Shown: one piece after another, positions 56,455 through 64,000 of the stretch
Numbering within the stretch: position 1 is the stretch's first letter
Layout: each line of letters starts with the position of its first letter
From: Aphanothece hegewaldii CCALA 016
GTDB taxonomy: Bacteria > Cyanobacteriota > Cyanobacteriia > Cyanobacteriales > Microcystaceae
Direction of reading: 5' to 3'
Assembly (NCBI RefSeq): GCF_003007785.1
Contig: NZ_PXOH01000005.1
Location: 62,001 to 126,000 of the forward strand
DNA length: 64,000 nt
Program-made: the position numbers and the translations under genes
The notes under the pieces: generated by a model
Databases searched by the model: none
What the model saw: the letters and a program-made list of their open reading frames with translations, nothing else
Told to the model about the DNA's origin: nothing

Positions 56455-57350
56455 AACCAGAAACAATACAAATTTTAGGGACATTACAAGTCCTCATCGA
56501 ACCCTCACTTTATTTCTATCTTCCCTATCATGAAGATGGCGGTAAAGGAGTTCCATTTGTTTGGGAAGTTGCAGAAAAAGGAGAATTTAACTTACTCAAT
56601 CTTAGTCGAGAAAAAGGTTGGTTACGTCTGACTGATGTTGCTCCTGTCCTCAAAAGTTGGCAAGATCTGGAATATCTCAAAAGTTTTCCAGATTTTTCTT
56701 TAGATTCTTCCCAGAAAGCTTTAAGAGATACTAAGTTCTTAGAGTTACAGCAAATTCTAGAGACTGATTTACACAATTGTGAGGCTTTTATTTTACCGTA
56801 TGAAGGTTGGTCGAATTCCCCTGGTATTATTATTGGACAAACACCCGATCAAGATTGGATTTGCATTGCACCGACGGTTTACATTCCATCTGAGATTCCT
56901 AATGATGTCATTGCGAGATCGCCTTTACCCACCCCAAAACCCTCTCAACCTCTCCCAGAACAGACCATAGGATCATTGCTCAAAATTCAAGCAATCATAT
57001 TAGAACTAGGCTCAATTCAACTTAACGGCGATTTTGGTGGAGGCTATTATTATGAATACACTCATCAGCTTGTCTGTGCTGCTGCTCATACTAAAGAATT
57101 AGCGATTTTTACAGCCCTGCAAGCTTCAGGAACCCTAGAAATTCATCAATTTGATAGGTTATTTTCTGAGCGAGATCAGGAGGATTTGAGTTACGATCGC
57201 CTTAATCAATTCCTCAAGCAGAATCTTTCCCCTCTCATGGTCTATCGTTTTAGCTTCTGGACTGATGAAAATATTTATATTATCGCGCCATACGAGTCTG
57301 AAGATTGGCTAGGTCTTTATCTAAACAGCGTCTTCGTTTACAATCCCTAA
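56451..57350 (+). CDS. Hypothetical protein coupled to the LRV repeat protein
   Basis: A 299-residue protein of no family I recognise. Two halves look weakly alike: one has GIIIGQTPDQDWICIAPTVY (about residues 124-143) and the other NIYIIAPYESEDWLGLYLNS (about 273-292). This suggests an internal duplication joined by a Pro-rich linker (PLPTPKPSQPLPEQ). A second feature is the segment LNGDFGGGYYYEYTHQLVCA. No signal peptide or transmembrane helix is seen. It starts within the stop of the LRV gene (ATGA, 56451-56454) and ends 8 bases from the convergent glnT stop. A working partnership with the LRV protein is inference from coupling. Confidence 0.65.
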   Translation: MKPETIQILGTLQVLIEPSLYFYLPYHEDGGKGVPFVWEVAEKGEFNLLNLSREKGWLRLTDVAPVLKSWQDLEYLKSFPDFSLDSSQKALRDTKFLELQQILETDLHNCEAFILPYEGWSNSPGIIIGQTPDQDWICIAPTVYIPSEIPNDVIARSPLPTPKPSQPLPEQTIGSLLKIQAIILELGSIQLNGDFGGGYYYEYTHQLVCAAAHTKELAIFTALQASGTLEIHQFDRLFSERDQEDLSYDRLNQFLKQNLSPLMVYRFSFWTDENIYIIAPYESEDWLGLYLNSVFVYNP

Positions 57351-57357
57351 AGGAAAA

Positions 57358-58668
57358 TCAACAATCGATCGTATTTTCCATCTCCCAAGGGCTGATCTGT
57401 TTACTATATTCATCCCATTCTTGATATTTTAATTTCAAATAAGACTTGACAAATTCTACATTTAGTGCATTGGGCAACACGAGATCAAATTCTAGACAAC
57501 GTAGGGCATCTAGTAAATTCGTCGGTAATGATCTGACGGTTCCAATGGGCAAAGGATCGGTGTAGCTATTATTATCGTAGCGTGGGCCAGGATCTCGCTT
57601 GTTCTCCATTCCATCGAGTCCAAGGGCTATTAAAGCAGCAGGCAAAAGATAGGGGTTAGCCGCGCCGTCAGCAAGTCGTAATTCAAAGCGTCCCATGTCT
57701 GGAATGCGGATCATATGAGTACGGTTATTCCCGCTATAACTAATTGTATTCGGCGACCAAGTTGCACCCGAAGCCGTTACAGGGGAATGAATTCGCTTGT
57801 ATGAATTAATCGTTGGATTCGTAAAAGCACACAAAGCCTGGGCAGAATGTAGTACACCGCCGATGAATTGATAGGCTAAACTAGATAAACCTAATTCGCC
57901 TTGTGGATCATGAAAGAGGTTGGTTGTTCCTGCATTATCCCAGACGGAAAGATGTGTATGACAGCCATTTCCCGTCAGGTGAGGGAAGGGTTTCGGCATA
58001 AATGTCGCCCGTAACCCGTGACGCTCGGCAATGGATTTGACCATATACTTAAAAAAGGCGTGTCGATCGGCTGTAATTAGTGCATCCGCATAAGTCCAAT
58101 TCATCTCAAATTGACCGTTTGCGTCTTCATGATCATTTTGATAGGGTTTCCATCCTAGTTTAATCATCCCATCACAGATTTCTGAAATCACATCAAAACG
58201 TCGCATTAAAGATTCTTGATCATAACAGGGTTTATTGGCCCGATCGCGTGGATCAGATATATTCTGTCCATCGGCAGCTAGTAAAAAATACTCACATTCA
58301 ACCCCAGTCCGAATTCGATATCCTTTTTCTTCGGCTTGTTTTAGGACGCGCTTTAATACTAAACGGGGGGTTTGTGCGATCGGTTGTCCATCCATTGTAT
58401 ACAGATCCGCCGGCATCCAAGCAACTTCAGGCCGCCAAGGAAGTTGAAAAAGACTATTATGATCAGGAATAGCGAGGATATCGGGATCAGCAGGTGTCAT
58501 ATCCAACCACGCCGCAAAACCCGCAAAACCCGCACCATTAGACGCTATACTATCGATCGCCTCCATCGGAACCAGTTTCGCTCGTTGTACGCCAAAAAGA
58601 TCGGTAAACGAAATAAGAAAGTAACGAATTTTTTGGCATTGTGCAATAAAGGAGAGTTTTTCTGTCAT
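57358..58668 (-). CDS. glnT: Type III glutamine synthetase-like enzyme (GlnT)
   Basis: A 436-residue glutamine-synthetase-fold protein. It starts with the beta-grasp part (YFLISFTDLFGVQRAKLVPM), then the catalytic domain has VECEYFL, EDANGQFEMNW, GNGCHTHLSVWD and the ATP/glutamate segment SYKRIHSPVTASGATW with RIPDMGRFELRLADGAANPY. Metal-ligand Glu and His positions look intact. Length and wording fit the short TIGR03105 type III family, not the 720-residue GlnN. Some relatives ligate glutamate to amines, for example in methylamine use, so ammonia need not be the substrate. It is last in a three-gene minus-strand operon. Confidence 0.85.
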   Translation of the reverse strand: MTEKLSFIAQCQKIRYFLISFTDLFGVQRAKLVPMEAIDSIASNGAGFAGFAAWLDMTPADPDILAIPDHNSLFQLPWRPEVAWMPADLYTMDGQPIAQTPRLVLKRVLKQAEEKGYRIRTGVECEYFLLAADGQNISDPRDRANKPCYDQESLMRRFDVISEICDGMIKLGWKPYQNDHEDANGQFEMNWTYADALITADRHAFFKYMVKSIAERHGLRATFMPKPFPHLTGNGCHTHLSVWDNAGTTNLFHDPQGELGLSSLAYQFIGGVLHSAQALCAFTNPTINSYKRIHSPVTASGATWSPNTISYSGNNRTHMIRIPDMGRFELRLADGAANPYLLPAALIALGLDGMENKRDPGPRYDNNSYTDPLPIGTVRSLPTNLLDALRCLEFDLVLPNALNVEFVKSYLKLKYQEWDEYSKQISPWEMENTIDC

Positions 58669-58673
58669 ATTAG

Positions 58674-59678
58674 TTAACGTAAAAGGAAATCTCTAACAGC
58701 TTCACGAATAAAGGTTTCGTCTGGGTGGTTTTGGTAGGGGTTGCCAGCGCGATGACCCCAAATCGACGTAATTGGCAAATATTCGGCGTTTGGTATCATT
58801 TTAGCCTCATTTTGGCAGTCTTCTGGGGTAAAATAAAGATCCGTTGTCGCGGGCATGACTAGGGTTTTTGCTTTTATAGACGCTAAAGCTTTTTGATAAT
58901 TTCCCTGATATATCGGGTTATTACTAACATCGCAGTTTAGCCAAGTATCGATCATGGATAATAAATTATGTGGATCTCGCTTACGGTAACTAGCTTCCCA
59001 AAATCTATATAAATAATCTTCGAGTGATGTGTATCCTAGTGAGTAATATAATCCTTCTCGATAAAATTCTTGTGATGCGGCAAAACTTGCATAGATCCGC
59101 GCAAACGTTTTAAATCCTCTTTCTGGTATACCATCAAAGCGTGTACCTGTCCAAGTCGGATCAGCCGTTAACGCTGAACGTAAGCTCATTAGAAATATTT
59201 TATTATGATCGGTGGTGCGGGCTGTTCCACAAAGTGCGATAATTTTCTCTACGCGATCGCTATACAATGCCCCCCAGTGATACGCTTGTTGTGCGCCCAT
59301 TGACCAACCATACACTAATGCTAAATGTTCTATCCCAAATACTTCTCGTAATAATTTTTCTTGGGCGTGAATATTATCTAAATGACTAAACCAAAATCCA
59401 TCTTTTGCCAATATATATGTACTATTACTCGGAGAACTCGATAGACCATTTCCGAACATATTGGGAATAATAATAAACCAGCGCGTCGGGTCTAGAATAC
59501 GATCAGGACGGATCAGCCATTCAAGATCGGTGTGTTGCGCCCCATAGGAAGTCGGATATAAAATTACATTGGTGCGATCGCTATTAAGTTCGCCATAGGT
59601 TTGATAAATGAGTTGTGCTTCAGGCAAAATAACCCCACACTGTAGGGGAAAGTTTAGAAGGGTGAAACAATGGGTCAT
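58674..59678 (-). CDS. Alpha/beta-hydrolase, homoserine O-acetyltransferase (MetX)-like
   Basis: A 334-residue alpha/beta-hydrolase. The early part, LIYQTYGELNSDRTNVILYP, and PNMFGNGLSSSPSN resemble MetX/HAT acyltransferases. The nucleophile elbow is LVYGWSMGAQQAYHW (GWSMGA, about residue 125). A catalytic Asp probably lies in MPATTDLYFTPEDC, and the His is in SIWGHRAGNP, where GH and HRAG are family-like. It may act as acyltransferase, hydrolase or lactonase. It overlaps the desaturase gene by 4 bases (ATGA) and ends 5 bases before glnT. The substrate is unknown. Confidence 0.8.
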   Translation of the reverse strand: MTHCFTLLNFPLQCGVILPEAQLIYQTYGELNSDRTNVILYPTSYGAQHTDLEWLIRPDRILDPTRWFIIIPNMFGNGLSSSPSNSTYILAKDGFWFSHLDNIHAQEKLLREVFGIEHLALVYGWSMGAQQAYHWGALYSDRVEKIIALCGTARTTDHNKIFLMSLRSALTADPTWTGTRFDGIPERGFKTFARIYASFAASQEFYREGLYYSLGYTSLEDYLYRFWEASYRKRDPHNLLSMIDTWLNCDVSNNPIYQGNYQKALASIKAKTLVMPATTDLYFTPEDCQNEAKMIPNAEYLPITSIWGHRAGNPYQNHPDETFIREAVRDFLLR

Positions 59679-60592
59679 TGTCCCAAATTATTGATTATGT
59701 TACGATTAACGTTGATATAACCTGAATCAACGTGTGTAAAATGTAATTTAAGTTTTTCGTGTGCCTCACTTAAGGCATGAAACGGGATCGACGCATATAA
59801 ATGATGTTCCCCGTGATAGGGCATATTCCACATCAAAAAACGCATCGGCCAAATTGTTAAAGTGGTGCGAGTATTCGTAAGCGAGTTATCATCATTAGTG
59901 CAGCCTGTATGTTCGGCGAGTAAATACATCCGTAAAATGGGTTGACTCACCATCAAAGGAAATAACCAATACAAGAAAAACCAGAGCTGTCCAAAAATTA
60001 CAGAAATAGCGATCGCACTGAAATACGTTAATAATTGTAAACGGACTGAGCGGATAACTTCTTTTTGTGCTGTTTCGGGAATGAAGGGATAATTTTCGAC
60101 TTTTCCGAGAGCAATGCGAGTATGTGTGCGAATTTTTCCGATCCACCAAGTTAAACCGCTAACTTCGATGATATATTCTTTTAAATTATTGAGTTTGAGA
60201 TCATCTAGTTCAGGATCTTTATCGGGGATCTGGGTATAACGGTGATGCCATTTATGATAGCGACGATAAAAAGTGCTGTTATAGAATGATAGTAGTCCAG
60301 CAAACCAAGCGACAATTTCATTAAGACGATTATTAGCAAAAGCTGTGCGGTGGGTGCATTCGTGCATCGGTGCAAACATAGCCGCTAAACTAAAACCGTA
60401 TAAAATGAGAGCAGGTATAGCGATCGGCCAGTGATTCATCTGAGTAGCCCACAAATAGCCACTCACTCCCATAATACCAAGATGACCCGCGAGTTGTCGT
60501 ATACCTTTTAGATTAGAGCGCTCGTTTAATACGCTTAAGTCTTGGCTAGAAAGGATTTGATTAAGTTTTGGATTAGTGGTAGAAATGGACAT
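59675..60592 (-). CDS. Fatty-acid-desaturase-family membrane oxygenase
   Basis: A 305-residue di-iron membrane enzyme. The three histidine boxes are HECTHR (about residues 76-81), HKWHHR (about 112-117) and HGEHH (about 262-266), with an extra HTGC near 225. Hydrophobic helices lie between boxes. The enzyme would desaturate or hydroxylate a lipid-like or small substrate with O2. Typical Des acyl-lipid desaturases of cyanobacteria differ in box spacing, so the substrate here may not be a membrane fatty acid. ATG 60592 is preferred over a GTG at 60601. It is the first gene of an operon with the MetX-like and GlnT genes. Confidence 0.82.
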   Translation of the reverse strand: MSISTTNPKLNQILSSQDLSVLNERSNLKGIRQLAGHLGIMGVSGYLWATQMNHWPIAIPALILYGFSLAAMFAPMHECTHRTAFANNRLNEIVAWFAGLLSFYNSTFYRRYHKWHHRYTQIPDKDPELDDLKLNNLKEYIIEVSGLTWWIGKIRTHTRIALGKVENYPFIPETAQKEVIRSVRLQLLTYFSAIAISVIFGQLWFFLYWLFPLMVSQPILRMYLLAEHTGCTNDDNSLTNTRTTLTIWPMRFLMWNMPYHGEHHLYASIPFHALSEAHEKLKLHFTHVDSGYINVNRNIINNLGQ

Positions 60593-60686
60593 CGCACACA
60601 CTCACACTCATCAATGATAGTGTTTTCCATTTTAAAATATATCTTTGGTTTGATTTGGTTTTTTGTAGTTTATGCTACCGTCTGGC

Positions 60687-60726
60687 AGATTTTATTTATT
60701 TTTCGACGATAGGAAATAAAAATCTA
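60687..60726. promoter_or_regulatory. Imperfect inverted repeat between divergent desaturase and Uma2 genes
   Basis: AGATTTTATTT at 60687-60697 and AAATAAAAATCT at 60715-60726 pair with one unmatched base. The element lies in the 177-base gap between divergent starts. It could be an operator, a hairpin or just AT-rich chance pairing. No clear -10/-35 set was found. Confidence 0.2.
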
Positions 60727-60769
60727 ATCTAAAATAGTAGGAACATAGATATATTTTGAGTGAGGGATT

Positions 60770-61345
60770 ATGATGAATCCTGTTGAAGTTAAATTTGATT
60801 CTTTTCAACTAACTGATGAACAGTTCTATCAGTTATGCCAAGATAATCGAGAATTAAAATTTGAAAGAAATGCTAGGGGAGATTTAATTATTATGCCGCC
60901 AACGGGAGGAGAAACAGGAAATCGAAATATTGAAATTGCTTATCAACTTCAATCATGGAGTCGTCAGAATGATTTAGGAATTGCTTTCGATTCTTCTACA
61001 GGTTATAAATTACCAAATGGTGCAAATCGTTCTCCTGATGCTTCTTGGATCTTAAAAGAGCGTTGGAATAATCTTTCCTCAAAAAAACAACAGAAATTTA
61101 GTCCAATTTGTCCAGATTTTGTCATTGAAATTATGTCGCCGACAGATAGTTTAAAAGCAACTCAAGCTAAAATGAAAGAATATATCGAAAATGGAACACG
61201 CTTAGGTTGGTTAATTAATCGAAAAACAAAACAAGTAGAAATCTATCGTCAAGGCAAAGAAGTAGAAATTTTAGATTATCCTCAGAGTTTATCTGGAGAA
61301 GATGTATTATCTAATTTTGTCATGGATTTAAAATTAGTTTGGTAA
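60770..61345 (+). CDS. Uma2 family (DUF820) putative endonuclease
   Basis: A 191-residue Uma2/DUF820 protein, of the same broad family as the gene at 10666-11271 but only distantly similar to it. Its likely PD-(D/E)xK residues are in RNARGDLIIMPPTGGETG (about residues 35-52), RSPDASWILKERW (about 87-99) and DFVIEIMSPTDSLKATQ (about 114-130). The C-terminal half has LGWLINRKTKQVEIYRQG, which is typical of the subfamily with GT(R/S)LGWLI. Two ATGs stand in a row at 60770 and 60773. Function is unknown. Confidence 0.88.
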   Translation: MMNPVEVKFDSFQLTDEQFYQLCQDNRELKFERNARGDLIIMPPTGGETGNRNIEIAYQLQSWSRQNDLGIAFDSSTGYKLPNGANRSPDASWILKERWNNLSSKKQQKFSPICPDFVIEIMSPTDSLKATQAKMKEYIENGTRLGWLINRKTKQVEIYRQGKEVEILDYPQSLSGEDVLSNFVMDLKLVW

Positions 61346-61498
61346 AAATTAATCAAAAACAAGTAATTTGATTTTTAATAACTTTTGTTATTCTTCTACA
61401 AATCGTTTCTCTTTCAGTCAAATCTACATCGATATCGGCTTGAATTTTAACAAAATATTAATTAATATTAAGAAAAAGTATTAATTAATTCTAAACCT

Positions 61499-62287
61499 GT
61501 GAAATTTCAACTCGGAACAATTTTCGATGATACTGTAACCGTTTTTTGGGGCGAATGGCTCGATTTACGCGCAAGAGTTGTACAAATTGCGGCAACTGGA
61601 CTGGTTTCACCTCTAATTTATATTATCGCTTTCGGACTTGGTTTAGGTAGTGCAGTCGATCAGGCGATGAAACCTTCTGCGGGGGATAATTATTTAGAAT
61701 TTATTCTCCCTGGTATGGTAGCCTTATCTTCAATGGCGATTAGTTTCGGTGGTACGACTTTTTCGATTTGTGGCGATCGCTTATTTAGCAAAACCTTTGA
61801 AGAATTACTATTACTACCCGTTCATCCATTGGCTTTGTATTTAGGTAAAATGTTTGCAGGGATTCTTCGCGGAGTCATGACAGCAGGATCAGTTATTTTA
61901 GTAGCAGTTCTTTTTACTGGCAAGATTGCAAGTTTCTTAAATCCTCTTTTTTTACTGATTTTAGTCTTAAATTGTGCAGTTTTCGCGGGAATTGGTGTAT
62001 TAGTGGGACTTAGAGTGAAATCCTTAGAAAGTGTCGGACTCTATAATAATTTTTTGATTGTTCCGATGTCTTTTTTGGGCGGAACTTTTTTCGATCCGAA
62101 AACTTTACCCTTTTTCCTCAAAGTAATCGTTTTTATTCTGCCTCTAACTTATACTAGCTTAGGATTGCGGGCGGCTGCCTATTCTCCTTTGGCTGAATTT
62201 CCTTGGTTCGTGATCCCAATTTTACTCGTAAGTGCGATCGTATTGGCTTTTATGGGGGCGAATCAATTTTCCCATCAACAAGATTAG
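61499..62287 (+). CDS. ABC-2 type transporter permease
   Basis: A 262-residue membrane protein with about six transmembrane helices, matching ABC-2 permeases. It has YLEFILPGMVALSSMAISFG near residues 65-84, then the family segments ELLLLPVHPLALYLGKMFAG, VPMSFLGGTFFDPKTLPFFL and PLTYTSLGLRAAAYSP. It starts with GTG 61499 (no ATG precedes the conserved region in frame). No ATPase gene is adjacent, so the nucleotide-binding partner is elsewhere. Substrates of this group include polysaccharides and drugs; none can be assigned. Confidence 0.85.
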   Translation: MKFQLGTIFDDTVTVFWGEWLDLRARVVQIAATGLVSPLIYIIAFGLGLGSAVDQAMKPSAGDNYLEFILPGMVALSSMAISFGGTTFSICGDRLFSKTFEELLLLPVHPLALYLGKMFAGILRGVMTAGSVILVAVLFTGKIASFLNPLFLLILVLNCAVFAGIGVLVGLRVKSLESVGLYNNFLIVPMSFLGGTFFDPKTLPFFLKVIVFILPLTYTSLGLRAAAYSPLAEFPWFVIPILLVSAIVLAFMGANQFSHQQD

Positions 62288-62346
62288 AGTAAAATCAGAT
62301 TATACAGAGACTCTTTCAGATTAGAATTTTCATCCCTTGTGAGTAA

Positions 62347-63750
62347 ATGAGTAAAGGAACACTATTTGATAAAGTTTGGGATTTACATACGGTTAAAATC
62401 TTACCTTCAGGACAAACCCAATTATTTATAGGATTACATCTCGTTCATGAAGTAACCAGTCCGCAAGCATTCGCTATGCTAAGAGAAAGAGGACTAACAG
62501 TATTATTCCCTGAACGCACCGTCGCAACCGTTGATCATATTGTACCGACTGAAGATCAAGCGCGTCCATTTGTCGATGATCTCGCAGAACAAATGATGGA
62601 AGCAATAGAAACCAATGCAACGAGTAATGGTATTCGTTTCTATAATATCGGTTCAGGAAATCAAGGAATTGTACACGTTATAGCGCCAGAACAAGGGTTA
62701 ACTCAACCCGGAATGACAATAGCTTGTGGTGACTCCCATACCTCGACACATGGTGCATTTGGGGCGATCGCATTTGGGATCGGAACCTCTCAAGTTCGTG
62801 ATGTTCTCGCGTCTCAAACTCTCGCTTTAGCTAAATTAAAAGTTCGTCGTATCGAAGTAAACGGAACCCTCAAAAGTGGTGTTTATGCAAAAGATGTGAT
62901 CTTACACATTATCCGTAAACTAGGAGTAAAAGGGGGTGTAGGTTATGCTTACGAGTTTGCTGGGACAACTTTTGAGATGATGTCGATGGAAGAACGTATG
63001 ACAATTTGTAATATGTCCATCGAAGGGGGTGCAAGATGCGGTTATATTAATCCTGATGATGTGACGTTTGAATATCTTAAAGGTCGTGATTTTTCTCCCA
63101 AAGATGAAGAATGGGATCAAGCGGTAACTTGGTGGAGAAGTATACGCAGTGATGAGGATGCGGTTTATGATGATGTTGTGATCTTTGATGCTTTGCAAAT
63201 TGAACCGACGGTGACATGGGGTATTACACCAGGACAAGGTATCGGAGTTAGTGAAGTGATCCCCGTTCCCGAAAGTTTAGCCGATGGAGATCAAGCGATC
63301 GCACAAGAAGCTTATAAATACATGAAACTGACACCTGGAGATCCCATCAAAGGAACTAAAGTCGATGTTTGTTTTATTGGCAGTTGTACTAATGGTCGTA
63401 TTAGTGATCTTAGAGAAGCAGCAAGGATCGCCCAAGGACATCAAGTAGCAGCAGGGGTGAAAGCGTTCGTTGTACCGGGTTCAGAACGAGTCAAACAGCA
63501 AGCAGAAGCAGAAGGTTTAGATCAAATCTTTGTTAATGCAGGTTTTGAATGGCGCGAAGCTGGTTGTTCAATGTGTTTAGCGATGAATCCTGATAAGCTA
63601 CAAGGGGATCAAGTGAGTGCATCTTCCTCTAATCGTAACTTTAAAGGTCGTCAAGGTTCATCCACGGGACGGACATTACTGATGAGTCCTGCGATGGTGG
63701 TTGCTGCGGCTATATCGGGCAAAGTAGCGGATGTTCGAGATCTCGTATAG
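62347..63750 (+). CDS. leuC: 3-Isopropylmalate dehydratase large subunit
   Basis: LeuC, with LeuD, isomerises 2-isopropylmalate to 3-isopropylmalate in leucine synthesis. The 467-residue protein holds the aconitase-type [4Fe-4S] ligands: [15 protein letters not shown] (about residues 343-357) and a second pair in [15 protein letters not shown] (about 404-418). [12 protein letters not shown] at the N-terminus, [17 protein letters not shown] and [10 protein letters not shown] are also diagnostic. Length is typical. leuD is not in the window. A palindromic hairpin follows 23 bases after the stop. Confidence 0.96.
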   Translation: MSKGTLFDKVWDLHTVKILPSGQTQLFIGLHLVHEVTSPQAFAMLRERGLTVLFPERTVATVDHIVPTEDQARPFVDDLAEQMMEAIETNATSNGIRFYNIGSGNQGIVHVIAPEQGLTQPGMTIACGDSHTSTHGAFGAIAFGIGTSQVRDVLASQTLALAKLKVRRIEVNGTLKSGVYAKDVILHIIRKLGVKGGVGYAYEFAGTTFEMMSMEERMTICNMSIEGGARCGYINPDDVTFEYLKGRDFSPKDEEWDQAVTWWRSIRSDEDAVYDDVVIFDALQIEPTVTWGITPGQGIGVSEVIPVPESLADGDQAIAQEAYKYMKLTPGDPIKGTKVDVCFIGSCTNGRISDLREAARIAQGHQVAAGVKAFVVPGSERVKQQAEAEGLDQIFVNAGFEWREAGCSMCLAMNPDKLQGDQVSASSSNRNFKGRQGSSTGRTLLMSPAMVVAAAISGKVADVRDLV

Positions 63751-63768
63751 TTAAAATAACCTATGATT

Positions 63769-63793
63769 TGTAGGGGTTTGGTCTCCAAACCCT
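63769..63793. repeat. 25-bp palindromic repeat, copy 2 (terminator after leuC)
   Basis: GGGTTTGG (63774-63781) and CCAAACCC (63785-63792) form an 8-bp stem around TCT, followed by TTTATTTTAT. The 25 bases are identical to 43619-43643. With the following T-rich run it can serve as a rho-independent terminator for leuC, and in the other direction for the partial gene to the right. Confidence 0.8.
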
Positions 63794-63820
63794 TTATTTT
63801 ATCCCAACTTGACATATACT

Positions 63821-64000
63821 TTATCTAAAGTAAAGTTCAATCGTACTGCGATCGGGTTGACCCACCATCTCGCTTACAATTTGATTAATTGTCAAATCAC
63901 CAATTAATGTGGGTTCAGGTTCTAATGTTAAACTGCTTTCAGGTTGAGTATCTTGTCTTGATGGATAAAAAACAATGATTTTTCGACCCGAATAAGGATT
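63821..64000 (-). CDS. Unknown protein, C-terminal fragment (cut by window edge)
   Basis: A minus-strand frame is open from the right edge to TAA at 63821-63823 and gives 59 residues. It starts NPYSGRKIIVFYPSRQDTQP and ends with MVGQPDRSTIELYFR. The absence of stops, and a normal gap before the leuC terminator, support a real gene. No family is recognised from this end. Confidence 0.55.
   Translation of the reverse strand, partial: NPYSGRKIIVFYPSRQDTQPESSLTLEPEPTLIGDLTINQIVSEMVGQPDRSTIELYFR

Noticed and set aside
1..64000. CRISPR array, prophage, tRNA or rRNA gene, insertion sequence
   Set aside because: Reading through the intergenic gaps showed no regular spacer array, no tRNA T-loop pattern in a plausible fold, and no transposase or phage gene. 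A scan with dedicated software could still find a short RNA.

Overview
The window is an AT-rich stretch of a cyanobacterial chromosome. Evidence for this is the cyanophycin pair cphB-cphA, a ycf46 AAA ATPase, hormogonium-polysaccharide-type glycosyltransferases, many cyanobacterium-restricted families (DUF3288, DUF4278, TIGR03279 radical SAM, Sll0314/Alr1548 TPR, UPF0182, DUF29, Uma2) and repeated HIP1 palindromes (GCGATCGC, for example at 4047-4054, 5374-5381 and 8119-8126). Gene content and low GC would suit a Geminocystis/Cyanobacterium-like or Crocosphaera-like genus, but the genus is a guess.

Layout. 1-5 kb: end of a signal peptidase I gene, larB, small conserved proteins, a radical SAM protein, folP and a cupin, then a decayed Phd/PIN toxin-antitoxin pair. 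5.3-16 kb: rpsB-tsf with a possible structured leader, an unknown coiled-coil protein, recG, a Uma2 protein, an acyltransferase-like/PEP-utilising fusion protein, and glmM. 16-21 kb: a polysaccharide cluster (hpsL-N-O-P-like). 21-25.5 kb: two tandem paralogues built of about 40-residue repeats plus two PPC-like domains, then a small Cys-repeat secreted protein. 25.6-31 kb: moeB-rhodanese, a zinc metallopeptidase and a UPF0182 membrane protein, all on the minus strand. 31-40 kb: ycf46 with an SH3 protein, DUF29, hppD, SDR, a cytochrome c6-like protein, rsmG, an ABC ATPase, a TPR protein and trmD. 40-44 kb: cphB-cphA, a LapA-like protein and remnants of small genes. 44-52 kb: a Tat-exported GH10 glycoside hydrolase, divergent from an O-antigen-ligase-like polymerase, then a CNBD-C39-like-ABC transporter, then a frameshifted DUF1772 gene. 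52-57 kb: a 1324-residue LRV/HEAT-like repeat protein translationally coupled to an unknown 299-residue protein. 57-60.6 kb: a tight minus-strand operon of desaturase-like, MetX-like hydrolase and type III glutamine synthetase genes. 60.7-64 kb: Uma2, ABC-2 permease, leuC and a partial gene.

How the genes work together. Most of the window is housekeeping: translation (rpsB, tsf, trmD, rsmG), cell wall (glmM), folate (folP), nitrogen storage (cphA/cphB), leucine (leuC) and tocopherol (hppD). The accessory theme is the cell surface: polysaccharide polymerisation and glycosyl transfer, repeat/PPC proteins, GH10 hydrolase and a type I-like transporter. No rRNA, tRNA, CRISPR array or intact insertion sequence was recognised by eye. 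Several genes are decayed: the PIN toxin, DUF1772 and small ORFs behind the GH10 gene. The most unusual items are the PPC paralogues with an embedded Ca-loop-like motif, the desaturase/hydrolase/GlnT operon, the acyltransferase-PEP fusion, the transporter with a catalytically dead C39-like domain, and the LRV protein with its coupled partner.
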